From positions 38,954 through 102,953 of the forward strand of contig NZ_JBHMFS010000018.1 in assembly GCF_051433165.1 (NCBI RefSeq): a DNA stretch of 64,000 bases, in the 5' to 3' direction. Source of the DNA: Falsiroseomonas sp051433165. GTDB lineage: Bacteria > Pseudomonadota > Alphaproteobacteria > Acetobacterales > Acetobacteraceae. The notes below the pieces were generated by a model, which made no database searches, was not told where the DNA came from, and saw only the letters and a list, made by a program, of their open reading frames with translations. Both the position numbers and the translations under genes were made by a program. Positions 1-8,948 of this stretch are shown here, piece by piece; position 1 is the stretch's first letter; every line of letters begins with the position of its first letter.

Positions 1-1
1 G

Positions 2-760
2 AAGCGTGCCGATGTCGGCGTCGCCATGGGCGGCAAGGGGACGGAGGCGGCGAAGCAGGCCGCCGACATGGTGCTGGCGGATGACAATTTCGCCTCCATC
101 GTCGCCGCGGTGCGCGAGGGTCGCACGGTCTATGACAATATCCGCAAGGTCATCGGCTGGACGCTGCCGACCAATGGCGGACAGGCCTTCACCATCATCG
201 CCGCGATCTTCGCCGGCATGGTACTGCCGATCACGCCGTTGCAGATCCTGTGGGTCAATCTGGTATCCAGCGTCGCGCTGGGCACCGTGCTGGCCTTCGA
301 GCCGACCGAGCCGGGCACCATGGCCCGCCCACCACGCCCGCGTGGGGAGCAGATCCTGACAAGGCTGTTGATCTGGCAGATCGTCTTCACCTCCGTCCTG
401 ATGGCCTGTGGCGCCTTCGGCGTGTTCTTCTGGGCCGAAGGCCAGGCGCTGCCGATCGAGACGGCGCGGACCATGGTGGTGAACGCGATCATCGTGATGG
501 GAATCGCCTATCTGTTCTGCGTCCGCTACGTGCACGGAACTTCGCTGACCTGGCGTGGCGTCTTCGGCACGAAGGCGGTGCTGGCGGGGCTTGCGATCAT
601 CGTGCTGGCGCAGCTGGCCTTCACCTATCTGCCCTGGATGCAGCAAGCCTTCCATACCACCGCCCTGGGCCTGACGGAATCGGCGCTGGTGCTGGCCACG
701 GGCGTGGCGCTGCTGCTGGCGGTGGAGGCCGAGAAGTGGGTACGGCGGCGCTGGGGGTGA
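2..760 (+). CDS. Cation-transporting P-type ATPase, C-terminal part (5' end outside window)
   Basis: Partial gene: the frame is open from the first bases and stops at 760, giving 252 residues. The visible part begins in the end of the P domain (a run reading DVGVAMGGKGTEAAK, then ADMVLADDNFASI), which follows the GDGVNDAPAL motif in this family and marks a P2-type (Ca2+/Mg2+/Na+-like) ATPase. About six hydrophobic segments follow, including the M5/M6 region with LPTNGGQAF and LQILWVNLVSS, and then the C-terminal cation ATPase domain. It would pump a cation across the inner membrane using ATP. Which ion cannot be told, because the phosphorylation site and most of the M4 ion-binding region lie outside the window. 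It is convergent with the mnh operon, 12 bases away. Confidence 0.9.
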   Translation, partial: KRADVGVAMGGKGTEAAKQAADMVLADDNFASIVAAVREGRTVYDNIRKVIGWTLPTNGGQAFTIIAAIFAGMVLPITPLQILWVNLVSSVALGTVLAFEPTEPGTMARPPRPRGEQILTRLLIWQIVFTSVLMACGAFGVFFWAEGQALPIETARTMVVNAIIVMGIAYLFCVRYVHGTSLTWRGVFGTKAVLAGLAIIVLAQLAFTYLPWMQQAFHTTALGLTESALVLATGVALLLAVEAEKWVRRRWG

Positions 761-772
761 ACGCGCCGGCGC

Positions 773-1138
773 CTACTCCTCCCGCTTCGCGGTCTCCGGC
801 AAGGGCGGCACCTCGTCGCTGCCGTCGCGGCGGTCGCGGTACAGCGCGGCGCGGGTCAGCAGCATCAGCGTGACGGGCGTGGTGATCACGACGAAGACAC
901 TGATCAGGATCTCATGCAGCACGAAGCGGGTCTGCAGCACGGAGAAATACAGCATCGAGCCCAGCAGCACGCTGCCGATGCCGAGCGTGCTGACCACGGC
1001 GGGCGCATGCACGCGGTCATAGAAGCCACGCAGCCGCATCAATCCGATGGAGCCGATCAGCGCCAGGCCGGAGCCCAGCAGCAGCAGCAGCGCCACCGGC
1101 ACGGCCGCCCAGAGCGGCAGGTCAGCGGCCACCATCAT
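773..1138 (-). CDS. mnhG: Na+(K+)/H+ antiporter subunit G (MnhG/PhaG)
   Basis: 121 residues with three membrane helices, matching the usual size of MnhG/MrpG. The family-typical core is visible: a GLALIGSIGLMRLRGFYDR stretch, then VHAPAVVSTLG and a helix with VFVVITTPVTLMLLTRAAL. Subunit G is a small membrane subunit of the hetero-oligomeric Mrp/Mnh antiporter, which expels Na+ (or K+) against protons. The start is the first of two adjacent ATG codons that overlap the stop of mnhF (ATGA arrangement), which implies translational coupling. It is the last gene of the operon; the charged tail ends in KREE. Confidence 0.93.
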   Translation of the reverse strand: MMVAADLPLWAAVPVALLLLLGSGLALIGSIGLMRLRGFYDRVHAPAVVSTLGIGSVLLGSMLYFSVLQTRFVLHEILISVFVVITTPVTLMLLTRAALYRDRRDGSDEVPPLPETAKREE

Positions 1139-1416
1139 TCGATCACCTCGCCCCGCATCAGGAACTTGGCCAGCGCGGCGGTGGCGACGAAGCCGAGCAG
1201 GGTGATCAGCAGCGCGGCCTCGAAGTAATGGGTGCTGCCGGTGCGGATGCCGAAGACCAGCAGCAGCGTGGCGGAGATCACATACAGCGTATCCAGCGCC
1301 AGCACGCGGTCCTGCGCCCGCGGCCCGCGCAGCACGCGCCACAGCGGGCAGGCCATGGCCGCCGCCAGCATGATCTGCGCCGCCAGCACCGCCCAGCCCA
1401 GCAGGGTCGCGCTCAT
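1135..1416 (-). CDS. mnhF: Na+(K+)/H+ antiporter subunit F (MnhF/PhaF)
   Basis: 93 residues, three predicted membrane helices. The motif GPRAQDRVLALDTL is the hallmark of MnhF/PhaF, followed by GIRTGSTHYFEAALLITLLGF. It is an obligate small membrane subunit of the Mrp-type antiporter; homologues have been linked to cholate/Na+ efflux. The start ATG at 1416 overlaps the end of mnhE, and the stop overlaps the start of mnhG, so both junctions look translationally coupled. Confidence 0.93.
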   Translation of the reverse strand: MSATLLGWAVLAAQIMLAAAMACPLWRVLRGPRAQDRVLALDTLYVISATLLLVFGIRTGSTHYFEAALLITLLGFVATAALAKFLMRGEVIE

Positions 1417-1931
1417 TCGAACAGGTTCATCAACTGACGCTCCCACTTGTCCTTGACGATGCGAACCCACTGCTCCTCGTCGATCATATCCAGCACATGC
1501 AGGAGCATGGTGCCGCGGGCGGCGTCGTAGTCCACCCAGACCGTGCCGGGGGTCGCTGTCAGGATGCAGGCCAGCGCCGCCAGGCCGTAGGGGTCGCGCA
1601 TATCCAGCGGGACCACGACGAAGCCGGACCGCCCGTTGCGCGCGCCTGGCAGGCGCAGAATGATGCGCGCCACCGCGTTGTTGGAGCGCAGCACCTCCAC
1701 CGCCACGTCGCGCAGCAGCGCGGCCAGGGCCAGCAGCCGCCCTGGCGCGAATCGCATCGCCAGGGTGCGTGCGCCGGAACGCGGCAGCCGCAGCGCCACC
1801 AGAACGAGGCCGCCGGCCACCGCCAGCACGGCGCCGAGCACAAAAGCGGCCGGGGAGGCGCTTTCCTGCAGCAGCAGCCACAGCAGCAGCAGCGAAGCGG
1901 CCAGCAGCGGATAGGGCAGCAGGCGCCTCAT
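1413..1931 (-). CDS. mnhE: Na+(K+)/H+ antiporter subunit E (MnhE/PhaE)
   Basis: 172 residues. Two N-terminal membrane helices (roughly residues 5-50) precede a soluble domain with the family signature LTATPGTVWVDYD and the C-terminal HVLDMIDEEQW region. MnhE is a membrane subunit needed for assembly of the Mrp complex. The start at 1931 overlaps the mnhD stop by four bases and the stop overlaps mnhF, as in the other junctions of this operon. Confidence 0.92.
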   Translation of the reverse strand: MRRLLPYPLLAASLLLLWLLLQESASPAAFVLGAVLAVAGGLVLVALRLPRSGARTLAMRFAPGRLLALAALLRDVAVEVLRSNNAVARIILRLPGARNGRSGFVVVPLDMRDPYGLAALACILTATPGTVWVDYDAARGTMLLHVLDMIDEEQWVRIVKDKWERQLMNLFE

Positions 1932-3538
1932 GGCGAAACCTCCGGCAGCACGGCCCGCGCGCCCAACACGGCGCGCAGGTAGCCGCCCGGCGCGTGCAGC
2001 TGGTCCGCCGTCGCCTGCATATAGGCCAGCGCCGGCCCGCCCCCCACCGTCAGCGCCCCGCTCAGCGCCAGCAGCAGCAGCACGGGCGCCAATTCCACCA
2101 CCCGCACGCGCGGCACCCGGCTGGCCTGCCCCACCCAGAACACCGCGATACCCGCCCGCACCATCGCGATCAGAGTCGCCAGGCCAGACAGGATCAGGGC
2201 CGCCATCAGCAGCCAGGTGGTGGTGGGGACCGGGGCCGGCGCGGTGCCGAGCAGCGGCGACAGGATGGCGAACTTCGCCAGGAAGCCGGACAGCGGCGGC
2301 AGCCCCGCCAGCAGCAGCGCGCACACCATGAAACTAAGGCCCAGTATGGCCAGGATGCCGGGGATGGCGACACCGGCCTCCTCCGTCGCCTCAGCCTCCT
2401 CCTCCTCCTCGCCGGGGCCGAGCGCCTCGCGCGTCACGGCCAGCACATCGGCGCCAACCTCCCGCGCCCGCTCGGCCAGTTCGATCAGCAAGAACAGCGC
2501 GCCGATCGCGAGCACCGAACCGGCCAGATAGTACAGGGCACCGCCCGTCACCGCCGCCTGGCCGGTGCCGATGGCGGCGAGCAGTGTGCCGGAGGAGACC
2601 AGCACGCTGGCGCCCGCCAGCCGCGGCAGATCCTGCGTCGCCAGCACGGCGATGGCGCCGAAGCCGATGGTCAGCAGCCCGCCCACCAGCAGCCAATCCG
2701 CGCCGAAGCCGGCCGAAGCCCCGGCCTCCGGCCCGAACAGCAGCAGCCAGACGCGCAGGATGGCATAGATGCCGACCTTGCTGAGGATGGACAGGATCGC
2801 CGCCGCCGGCGCCGCCGCCGCGGCATAGGTGCCGGTCAGCCAGAAGCCGAGTGGCCACATCGCCGCCTTGATCAGGAAGGCGACCCCCATCACCGCCAGC
2901 CCCGCCTCCACCAACCCGCGATCCTCCACCGCCACCAGCGGGATTCGCGCGGCCAGATCGGCCATGTTGAGGGTGCCGACGATGCCGTAGACGACGGAGA
3001 CACCAACCAGGAACAGCAGCGATGCGACCAGGTTGATGGTCAGGTAGTGCAGCCCCGCCCGCACCCGCGCGACGCCGGAGCCATGCAGCGCCATGCCGTA
3101 GGAGGCGGCAAGCATCACCTCGAAGAAGACGAACAGGTTGAACAGGTCGCCGGTCAGGAAGGCGCCGTTCAGTCCCATCAGCTGGAACTGGAACAGCGGG
3201 TGGAAATACACCCCGGCGCGCTGCCACTTCGCCAGCGAAAACAGGAAGGCGGCCAGCCCCAGGCAGGCCGTCAGCACCAGCATCAGCGCCGAAAGCCGGT
3301 CCGCCACCAGCACGATGCCGAACAGGGTGGGCCAGTCGCCCAGACGGTAGATGCGAACCTCCGGCACCTGCGCCTGCATCAGCAACGCGATGGCCAGCGC
3401 CAGGATCAGCGACAGGGAAACGGCGCCGATCGCCACCACCAATCCGCGCCGGCGGTCCCCGGCCAAAATCATCGCCGCCCCGGCCAGCATCGGCACGACG
3501 ATGGGCGCGATGACCAGATGGTCCATCCAGCCAATCAC
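1928..3538 (-). CDS. mnhD: Na+(K+)/H+ antiporter subunit D (MnhD/PhaD), NuoM-like
   Basis: 536 residues with about fourteen membrane helices, homologous to the complex I antiporter-like subunits NuoM/NuoN. Visible family features are the LTGDLFNLFVFFEVM segment with its conserved acidic residue, the lysine-containing helix SKVGIYAILRVW, and PLSGFLAKFAIL towards the C terminus. It forms one of the two proton/cation channels of the Mrp complex. An acidic stretch of consecutive glutamates with the shape GEEEEEAEATEE (about residue 375) lies in a cytoplasmic loop and is longer than usual. Start and stop overlap mnhC and mnhE. Confidence 0.95.
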   Translation of the reverse strand: MIGWMDHLVIAPIVVPMLAGAAMILAGDRRRGLVVAIGAVSLSLILALAIALLMQAQVPEVRIYRLGDWPTLFGIVLVADRLSALMLVLTACLGLAAFLFSLAKWQRAGVYFHPLFQFQLMGLNGAFLTGDLFNLFVFFEVMLAASYGMALHGSGVARVRAGLHYLTINLVASLLFLVGVSVVYGIVGTLNMADLAARIPLVAVEDRGLVEAGLAVMGVAFLIKAAMWPLGFWLTGTYAAAAAPAAAILSILSKVGIYAILRVWLLLFGPEAGASAGFGADWLLVGGLLTIGFGAIAVLATQDLPRLAGASVLVSSGTLLAAIGTGQAAVTGGALYYLAGSVLAIGALFLLIELAERAREVGADVLAVTREALGPGEEEEEAEATEEAGVAIPGILAILGLSFMVCALLLAGLPPLSGFLAKFAILSPLLGTAPAPVPTTTWLLMAALILSGLATLIAMVRAGIAVFWVGQASRVPRVRVVELAPVLLLLALSGALTVGGGPALAYMQATADQLHAPGGYLRAVLGARAVLPEVSP

Positions 3539-3879
3539 CGGTCACGCTCCCGGCCATCGACATGGTCCGTGCCGGTCAGGCCGCGGGACGCCAGCAGCAC
3601 CACCAGCAGCAGCGCCGTGGTGGCGAAGCTGATGACGATGGCGGTCAGCGTCAGCGCCTGCGGCAGCGGGTCCGCGTAGGTGGCCAGCGTGCCGGCCTCG
3701 CCGCGTTCCAGGATGGCGGCGGCGCCGGTGCGCAGCCCGCCGGTGGAGAAGATGAACAGGTTCACCGCATAGGACAGCAGGCAAAGCCCGATGATGACCT
3801 GGAAGGTGCGCGGCCGCAGCAGCAGCCACACGCCGGAGCCGGTCAGTACGCCGATGCCCAGAGACAGGATCAGTTCCAT
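3535..3879 (-). CDS. mnhC: Na+(K+)/H+ antiporter subunit C (MnhC/PhaC), NuoK-like
   Basis: 114 residues, three membrane helices, homologous to NuoK. The sequence shows the conserved glycine-rich VLTGSGVWLLLRPRTFQVIIG opening, NLFIFSTGG, and the DPLPQALTLTAIVISFATTAL stretch that is typical of MnhC. The ATG at 3879 shares one base with the mnhA stop (TGATG). Acts in the membrane arm of the Mrp antiporter between the A and D subunits. Confidence 0.95.
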   Translation of the reverse strand: MELILSLGIGVLTGSGVWLLLRPRTFQVIIGLCLLSYAVNLFIFSTGGLRTGAAAILERGEAGTLATYADPLPQALTLTAIVISFATTALLLVVLLASRGLTGTDHVDGRERDR

Positions 3880-6851
3880 CAATCCTCTCCCGCCACGGCC
3901 GCCACCGGCGCCGGGTCCCGCCGCACCATGGCGGGCGGCTTCCCACGCGTGGGCACCGCGCGATGCGCGCGCACGGATTGGTGCGCCAGCGCCACCAGCA
4001 TCAGCAGCGTCGCCCCCACCACCAGCATGAACACGCCGATATCGAAGATCAGCGCGCTGGCGGTCGGCACCTGGCCGATCAGCGGCAGATCGGCATAGGC
4101 GAAGTACGAAGTCATGAAGGGCCGCCCGAACAGCCAGGCGCCCAGCCCCGTCCCCGCCGCGACCAGCAGGCCGCCGCCCATCCACAGCGGCGGCCGCAGC
4201 CGCAGCCGGTCCTCGGTCCAATCCGTGCCGCCGATCATGTATTGCAGGATGATGGCGATCGCCACGACCATGCCGGCGGAGAAGCCGCCGCCAGCCAGAT
4301 CATGCCCGCGCAGCAGCAGGAAGACTGCGACCACCAGCATCACCGGGAACAGCAGCCGCGTCAGGGTGAAGGGCAGCAACAGCCAGTCCGATCCGGGCCG
4401 GGCCTCGCCGCTGCCGGTCATCACGGCACCCGCGGCGCCATCCCCCTGGTCGCGCTGCTGTTCCGGCACCTCCACGCTGTCCGCCGCCGGGCGGAAGCGG
4501 CGCAGCAGGGCAAAGGTGGTCAGCGCGACGGCGGCGACGACGAAGATCTCGCCCAGCGTGTCGAAGCCGCGGAAATCCACCAGGATGACGTTCACCGCAT
4601 TGGTGCCGCCACCTTCCGAATAGGCGCGCGCCAGGAAGTCCAGCGCCAGCAGATCGGGTGGCGTGCGGACCATCACGGCATAGGACAGCGCCGCCAGCCC
4701 GCCGCCGGCCCCCACCGCAAGGGCCAGGTCGCGGATGCGGCGCCCGAGGGTTATCACCTCCGTCCCGCCTTCCGTCCCTCTGGCATCCGGCAGGCGCTTC
4801 GGCAGCCAGCGCAGGCCGAGCAGCAGCAGCACCGTGGTCACCACCTCCACCGTCAACTGCGTCAGCGCGAGGTCGGGGGCGGAGAACCAGACGAAGGTGA
4901 TGCAGACCACCAGCCCGGCACCACCGAGCAGGATCAGCGCCGCCAGCCGATGGAACTTCGCCAGCCACGCGGCGCCGATGGCGCACGCCGCACCCACCAC
5001 CCAGACCAGCGCCAGCACCGGGTCCACCGGGCTCGCCGCCAGATTGCCCGGCCCGATGCCGCCCGCCCAGATCGCCGCCACGCCGGCGATGATGCCGCCG
5101 CCGACAATCAGCCGAAGCTGCGGCTGCAGCCGCCTGGTGCCAACGATCAGCTCCAGCCGCCGTGCCAGGCGCCAGGACAGGAACACCATCACCCGGTCGA
5201 AGATCCGCCGTGCCTCGAGCCCGCGGAACAGCGGCGGCCAATCCAGGCCCCGCCGCAGGCGGGTGGCCAGCAGCATGTAAAGTGCGACGCCCAGCGCCAG
5301 CGCCACCACGCTCATCAGCAGCGGCAGGTTGAAGCCGTGCCAGACGGACAGGCTGTAATAGGGCACGTTTTCGCCCAGCACGGATTGCACGGCCACCGCC
5401 AGGAACGGCCCGACGGTCGCCGCCGGCAGCACGCCCACCACGAGGCAGATCAGCACCAGGATCTCGACCGGGAAGCGCATCCAGGTTTCCGGTTCATGCG
5501 GCTTGCGGGGAAGATCCACCGGGTCCGGGCCGAAGAAGGCGCCATGGATGAAGCGCAGCGAATAGGCGACCGCAAAGGCGCTCGCCAGCATCGCGGCGAA
5601 GGGCAGGATGTTGGCCAGGCCGTGCATCTGCGTCTCCGCCGTCAGCGCCTCGGCGAAGAACATCTCCTTGGACAGAAAGCCGTTCAGCAGCGGCACGCCG
5701 GCCATCGCCGCGGCGGCAACCAGCGCCAGGCGCGCGGTGAAGGGCATGGATCGGTTGAGGCCGGACAGGCGCCGGATGTCCCGCGTGCCCGTCTCATGGT
5801 CGATGATGCCGGCCGCCATGAACAGGGACGCCTTGAAAGCCGCGTGGTTCATGATGTGGAACACGGCGGCGACCAGCGCCAATTCGCTGTTCAGCCCCAG
5901 CAGCAGCGTGATCAGCCCGAGATGGCTGATGGTTGAATAGGCCAGCAGGCCCTTCAGGTCGTTCTGGAAGATGGCGATGTAGGCGGCCATCAGCATCGTG
6001 ATCAGCCCGGCGCCGCCGACCAGCAGGAACCATTCCTCGGTCCCCGACAGCACCGGCCACAGCCGCGCCATCAGGAAGACGCCGGCCTTCACCAGCGTGG
6101 CCGAATGCAGGTAGGCGGAAACCGGCGTCGGCGCCGCCATGGCGTGCGGCAGCCAGAAATGGAACGGGAATTGCGCGCTTTTCGTCAGCGCGCCCGACAG
6201 CACCAGCACCAGCGCGACCAGGTACAGCGGGTGTTCGCGGATCAGATCGCCGGAGGCCAGCACCACGTCCAGATCATAGCTGCCGACGATATGGCCCAGC
6301 ACCAGCACGCCGGCGAACAGCGCGAGGCCGCCCGTGGCGGTGATGGTCAGCGCCATGCGCGCCCCGTCCCGCGCCGCGGCGCTATGGTGCCAATACCCGA
6401 TCAGCAGGAAGGAAAAGAGGCTCGTCAGCTCCCAGAAGAAGGCGAGCTGAATCAAATTGCCCGAAATCACCACCCCGGTCATCGCCCCCATGAAGGCGAG
6501 CAGGAAGGAGAAGAAGCGCGGCACCGGGTCTTCGGCGGACATGTAGTAGCGCGCATACAGCACCACCAGCGCGCCGATGCCGCTGATCAGCCCCGTGAAC
6601 AGCCAGGCGAGACCATCGATCCGCAGCACCATGTTCAGGCCGAGCGTCGGCATCCAGGCGAATTCCGCCCGCAGCACGCCGCCCGCCGAGACTGTGGGAT
6701 AGGCCGCCCAGACCAGCGCCAGGCAGACCAGCGAAACACCACCCGCCAGCCCCGCCGCCAGATTGCGGGAGGTGGAGGGCAGCAGGCCCGCGACGAGGGC
6801 GGCGGCGAAGGGCAGGCCGACCAGGCTGACCAGCAGCAGGACGTCAGGCAT
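3879..6851 (-). CDS. mnhA: Na+(K+)/H+ antiporter subunit A/B fusion (MnhA-MnhB, PhaAB type)
   Basis: 990 residues. The first roughly 770 residues are the NuoL-like MrpA: many membrane helices, the motif HSATLVKAGVFLMARL with the conserved channel lysine, and a following MrpA-specific extension. From about residue 820 an MnhB domain follows (PFTLTRLLFPVMLVVA and LAGGGFSAGMVVA), encoded as a separate gene in Gram-positive Mrp systems. Fusion of A and B is the known arrangement in rhizobial Pha and other proteobacterial group 2 systems, so it is not a novelty. The gene starts 9 bases after the PtsN-like gene and is coupled to mnhC by a one-base overlap. Confidence 0.95.
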   Translation of the reverse strand: MPDVLLLVSLVGLPFAAALVAGLLPSTSRNLAAGLAGGVSLVCLALVWAAYPTVSAGGVLRAEFAWMPTLGLNMVLRIDGLAWLFTGLISGIGALVVLYARYYMSAEDPVPRFFSFLLAFMGAMTGVVISGNLIQLAFFWELTSLFSFLLIGYWHHSAAARDGARMALTITATGGLALFAGVLVLGHIVGSYDLDVVLASGDLIREHPLYLVALVLVLSGALTKSAQFPFHFWLPHAMAAPTPVSAYLHSATLVKAGVFLMARLWPVLSGTEEWFLLVGGAGLITMLMAAYIAIFQNDLKGLLAYSTISHLGLITLLLGLNSELALVAAVFHIMNHAAFKASLFMAAGIIDHETGTRDIRRLSGLNRSMPFTARLALVAAAAMAGVPLLNGFLSKEMFFAEALTAETQMHGLANILPFAAMLASAFAVAYSLRFIHGAFFGPDPVDLPRKPHEPETWMRFPVEILVLICLVVGVLPAATVGPFLAVAVQSVLGENVPYYSLSVWHGFNLPLLMSVVALALGVALYMLLATRLRRGLDWPPLFRGLEARRIFDRVMVFLSWRLARRLELIVGTRRLQPQLRLIVGGGIIAGVAAIWAGGIGPGNLAASPVDPVLALVWVVGAACAIGAAWLAKFHRLAALILLGGAGLVVCITFVWFSAPDLALTQLTVEVVTTVLLLLGLRWLPKRLPDARGTEGGTEVITLGRRIRDLALAVGAGGGLAALSYAVMVRTPPDLLALDFLARAYSEGGGTNAVNVILVDFRGFDTLGEIFVVAAVALTTFALLRRFRPAADSVEVPEQQRDQGDGAAGAVMTGSGEARPGSDWLLLPFTLTRLLFPVMLVVAVFLLLRGHDLAGGGFSAGMVVAIAIILQYMIGGTDWTEDRLRLRPPLWMGGGLLVAAGTGLGAWLFGRPFMTSYFAYADLPLIGQVPTASALIFDIGVFMLVVGATLLMLVALAHQSVRAHRAVPTRGKPPAMVRRDPAPVAAVAGED

Positions 6852-6860
6852 CGAGGCGCC

Positions 6861-7340
6861 TCACCGGTCGTCCTCGGGATCGTTTTCGGCGGAGCCGTAG
6901 CGTGCCAGCACCGCCACCACCTCCTCCGCCGAGGTCGCGGCCCGCAGCCGACGCAGCGCGGCGGGGGCGCGCAGCGGCCGGCAGGTGGCGGCCAAGGTGG
7001 GCAGGAAGCCCTCCGGCGCCGCTTCGGGCCACAGCACCAGGATCACCAGGTCAACCGGTTCCTCGTCCCGCGCCTCATAGTCGATCGGCTTGGCCAGGCG
7101 GGCGAACAGCATCAGCGGGGGGTAATCCCCCGCCATCCGCGCATGCGGCAGCGCCACGCCGCGGCCGAGGGCGGTGGAGCCCAGCGCCTCCCGCGCCTGC
7201 AGCGCGGCCAATATGTCCTCCCGCGCGCGGCCGCTGCGCCGGGCGGCCTCGGCGGACAGCGCCTCCAGCACCCGGCGCTTGCTGCCGCCGTCCAGATCGA
7301 GCAGCACGTCGGCGGCCGAGATCTGCTGCGTGGTCACCAT
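6861..7340 (-). CDS. PTS EIIA(Ntr)-like protein leading the antiporter operon
   Basis: 159 residues with a PTS fructose/nitrogen-type EIIA domain. The phosphorylatable histidine lies in the motif GRGVALPHAR (about residue 67); ALGSTALG before it and a LILVLWPEAAPEGFLPTLA stretch after it also match the PtsN family. The start at 7340 was preferred over an upstream ATG because an AGGAG lies just upstream of it. EIIA(Ntr) proteins are regulatory phosphocarriers, and several tune K+ transport by direct binding. Its position 9 bases upstream of mnhA, in the same direction, suggests it regulates this antiporter. No transport EIIB/EIIC is nearby. It could be a dedicated paralogue rather than the main PtsN. 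Confidence 0.85.
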   Translation of the reverse strand: MVTTQQISAADVLLDLDGGSKRRVLEALSAEAARRSGRAREDILAALQAREALGSTALGRGVALPHARMAGDYPPLMLFARLAKPIDYEARDEEPVDLVILVLWPEAAPEGFLPTLAATCRPLRAPAALRRLRAATSAEEVVAVLARYGSAENDPEDDR

Positions 7341-7499
7341 CCTGTCCCGGCTCCTGTCCTGCGCCATCGCCGCCTTGCCATGCCGCACCCGGCACCGGTC
7401 GCGCAAGCCGCCACGTCGCGCAAGCCTCCGCGACCGCAAGGTCGGGGCGCCCGATCCTCGGCCCAGGGGTCTACCCGCAGGCGAAGGGGCGCCGCGCCC

Positions 7500-8948
7500 T
7501 CACCCTCCGCCGGCCAGCCGCGCCAGGTCCGGAATCGGCCGGGCGAGGTCTGGCAGCTCGGCGAAATGCGCCTCCAGCGCCTGCGCCGCATCCAGGGTGA
7601 AGCCGTCCGCCCCGCGCGGGCCGACCACCTGCAGGCCGAAGGGCATACCGTATTCATCCCGGCCGCAGGGGATGCAGATGGCGGGGTGGCCGGTCATGGA
7701 GATGCCGTAGGTGATGCCGGAGGTGGCGAAGTAGCCCTCCAGCGGCATGCCCTCCATTTCCGTTGGGTAGGGGAGCTGCTTGGGGAAAGGCGTCAGCGCC
7801 TGGCAGGGCAGCAGCAGCAGGTCGTGGCGGGTGAAGAAGTCCTGGAAGGCACGGTAGATGCGGGTCTGTTCGGTGTGTGCATCCGCCAGGTCGGACAGGC
7901 TGTAGCGCAGCCCTTCCTCGTAATTGCTGCGCGTATTGCCGCCCAGGAGCTTCGGGTCGCGCTCATAGTATTTGCGGAAGCCGGCGAGGAAGTTGGTGCA
8001 GCGGATGACGCGATAGGCACGGTCCAGCCCTGCCATGTCCGGGTTCTCCGCCTCGCAGGCGCCGAAGGCGCCCGCAACTGCCGCCATGCGGGCCTGGAAC
8101 ACCCGGCGAATGCTGGGCGCGATCGGGGCGAAACCGAGATCGACGGAGATCGCCACCCGCAGGGACGACAGATCCAGCGGCCGCCGCAGCGTCAGCCCCG
8201 CCAGCGCCTCGGGCTGCGGATTGGCCATTGGGTCGCGGCTGTCATTGCTGACCATGGCGCCGAGCAGCAGCGCCGTATCCGCCACGTTGCGCCCCATCGG
8301 CCCCTGCACGGACAGCACGGACCAGCCCTGCCGCCGGCGTTCGGAAGCGACCAGCCCCGGCGTCGGCCGGAACCCCACCACGCCGGACCACGCCGCCGGC
8401 TTCCGAAGCGACCCGCCGGTGTCGGAGCCGGTGCAGAGCGGCAGCATCGAGGTCGCCAACGCCACGCCGGACCCGCCGGAGGACCCGGCGCAGGATAGTG
8501 CCGGGTCGAAGGCATTGCCGGTGGCACCGTACACATCGTTGATGGTCGTGCCGCCGGTGCCGAATTCCGGCGTGTTGGTCTTGGCCAGGATGATGCCGCC
8601 AGCCTGGCGCAGCGCCGCCACCATGCGTTCGTCGCGGTCCGGCACATGGTCGCGGAACATCGGCGATCCATAGGTGGTGCGAAGGCCCGCCGTGTCGTTC
8701 AGGTCCTTGATGCCGATCGGCAGCCCGTGCAGCGCGCCGAGCTTGTCGCCGCGCATCACCTGCGCCTCCGCCTCCCGCGCCGCGCGCATCCCGCCTTCGA
8801 TATCCAGCGCGACGACGGCATTCACCGCCGGGTTCACCGCCTCGATCCGGCGCAGGCAATCCTGCAGCAACTCCACCGGGGAGATGCGGCGCGTGCCGAT
8901 CAGCCGGCGGAGCTCCACCGCCGGCAGGTCGCAGAGCGAGGCGCTCAT
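7500..8948 (-). CDS. Amidase, amidase-signature family
   Basis: 482 residues, full length for the amidase-signature family. The Ser-cisSer-Lys triad is visible: Lys81 in GLPIGIKDLND, the cis-serine in SCAGSSGGSG (residues 156-157), and the nucleophile Ser180 in GSDTGGSLR. The family hydrolyses C-N bonds of amides; the substrate cannot be read from the sequence. Its ATG overlaps the stop of the upstream binding-protein gene (ATGA), so hydrolysis of an imported amide-containing compound is a reasonable inference. It is the last gene of the minus-strand cassette that starts at the CoA-transferase. Confidence 0.9.
   Translation of the reverse strand: MSASLCDLPAVELRRLIGTRRISPVELLQDCLRRIEAVNPAVNAVVALDIEGGMRAAREAEAQVMRGDKLGALHGLPIGIKDLNDTAGLRTTYGSPMFRDHVPDRDERMVAALRQAGGIILAKTNTPEFGTGGTTINDVYGATGNAFDPALSCAGSSGGSGVALATSMLPLCTGSDTGGSLRKPAAWSGVVGFRPTPGLVASERRRQGWSVLSVQGPMGRNVADTALLLGAMVSNDSRDPMANPQPEALAGLTLRRPLDLSSLRVAISVDLGFAPIAPSIRRVFQARMAAVAGAFGACEAENPDMAGLDRAYRVIRCTNFLAGFRKYYERDPKLLGGNTRSNYEEGLRYSLSDLADAHTEQTRIYRAFQDFFTRHDLLLLPCQALTPFPKQLPYPTEMEGMPLEGYFATSGITYGISMTGHPAICIPCGRDEYGMPFGLQVVGPRGADGFTLDAAQALEAHFAELPDLARPIPDLARLAGGG

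Noticed and set aside
1769..3679. Long plus-strand reading frame opposite mnhD and mnhE
   Set aside because: Composition is dominated by Gln, Arg, His and Ala with no domain, as expected for the antisense of GC-rich coding DNA; the minus strand encodes clear antiporter subunits.
3963..5936. Long plus-strand frame opposite mnhA
   Set aside because: Low-complexity His/Gln/Arg-rich translation; shadow of the conserved MnhA frame.
3879..6851. Fusion of antiporter subunits A and B as a novelty
   Set aside because: This fused form is well known in proteobacterial Pha/Mrp systems.
6105..8498. 797-codon plus-strand frame across mnhA, the EIIA gene and an amidase
   Set aside because: Crosses three well-supported minus-strand genes and has no recognisable domain.
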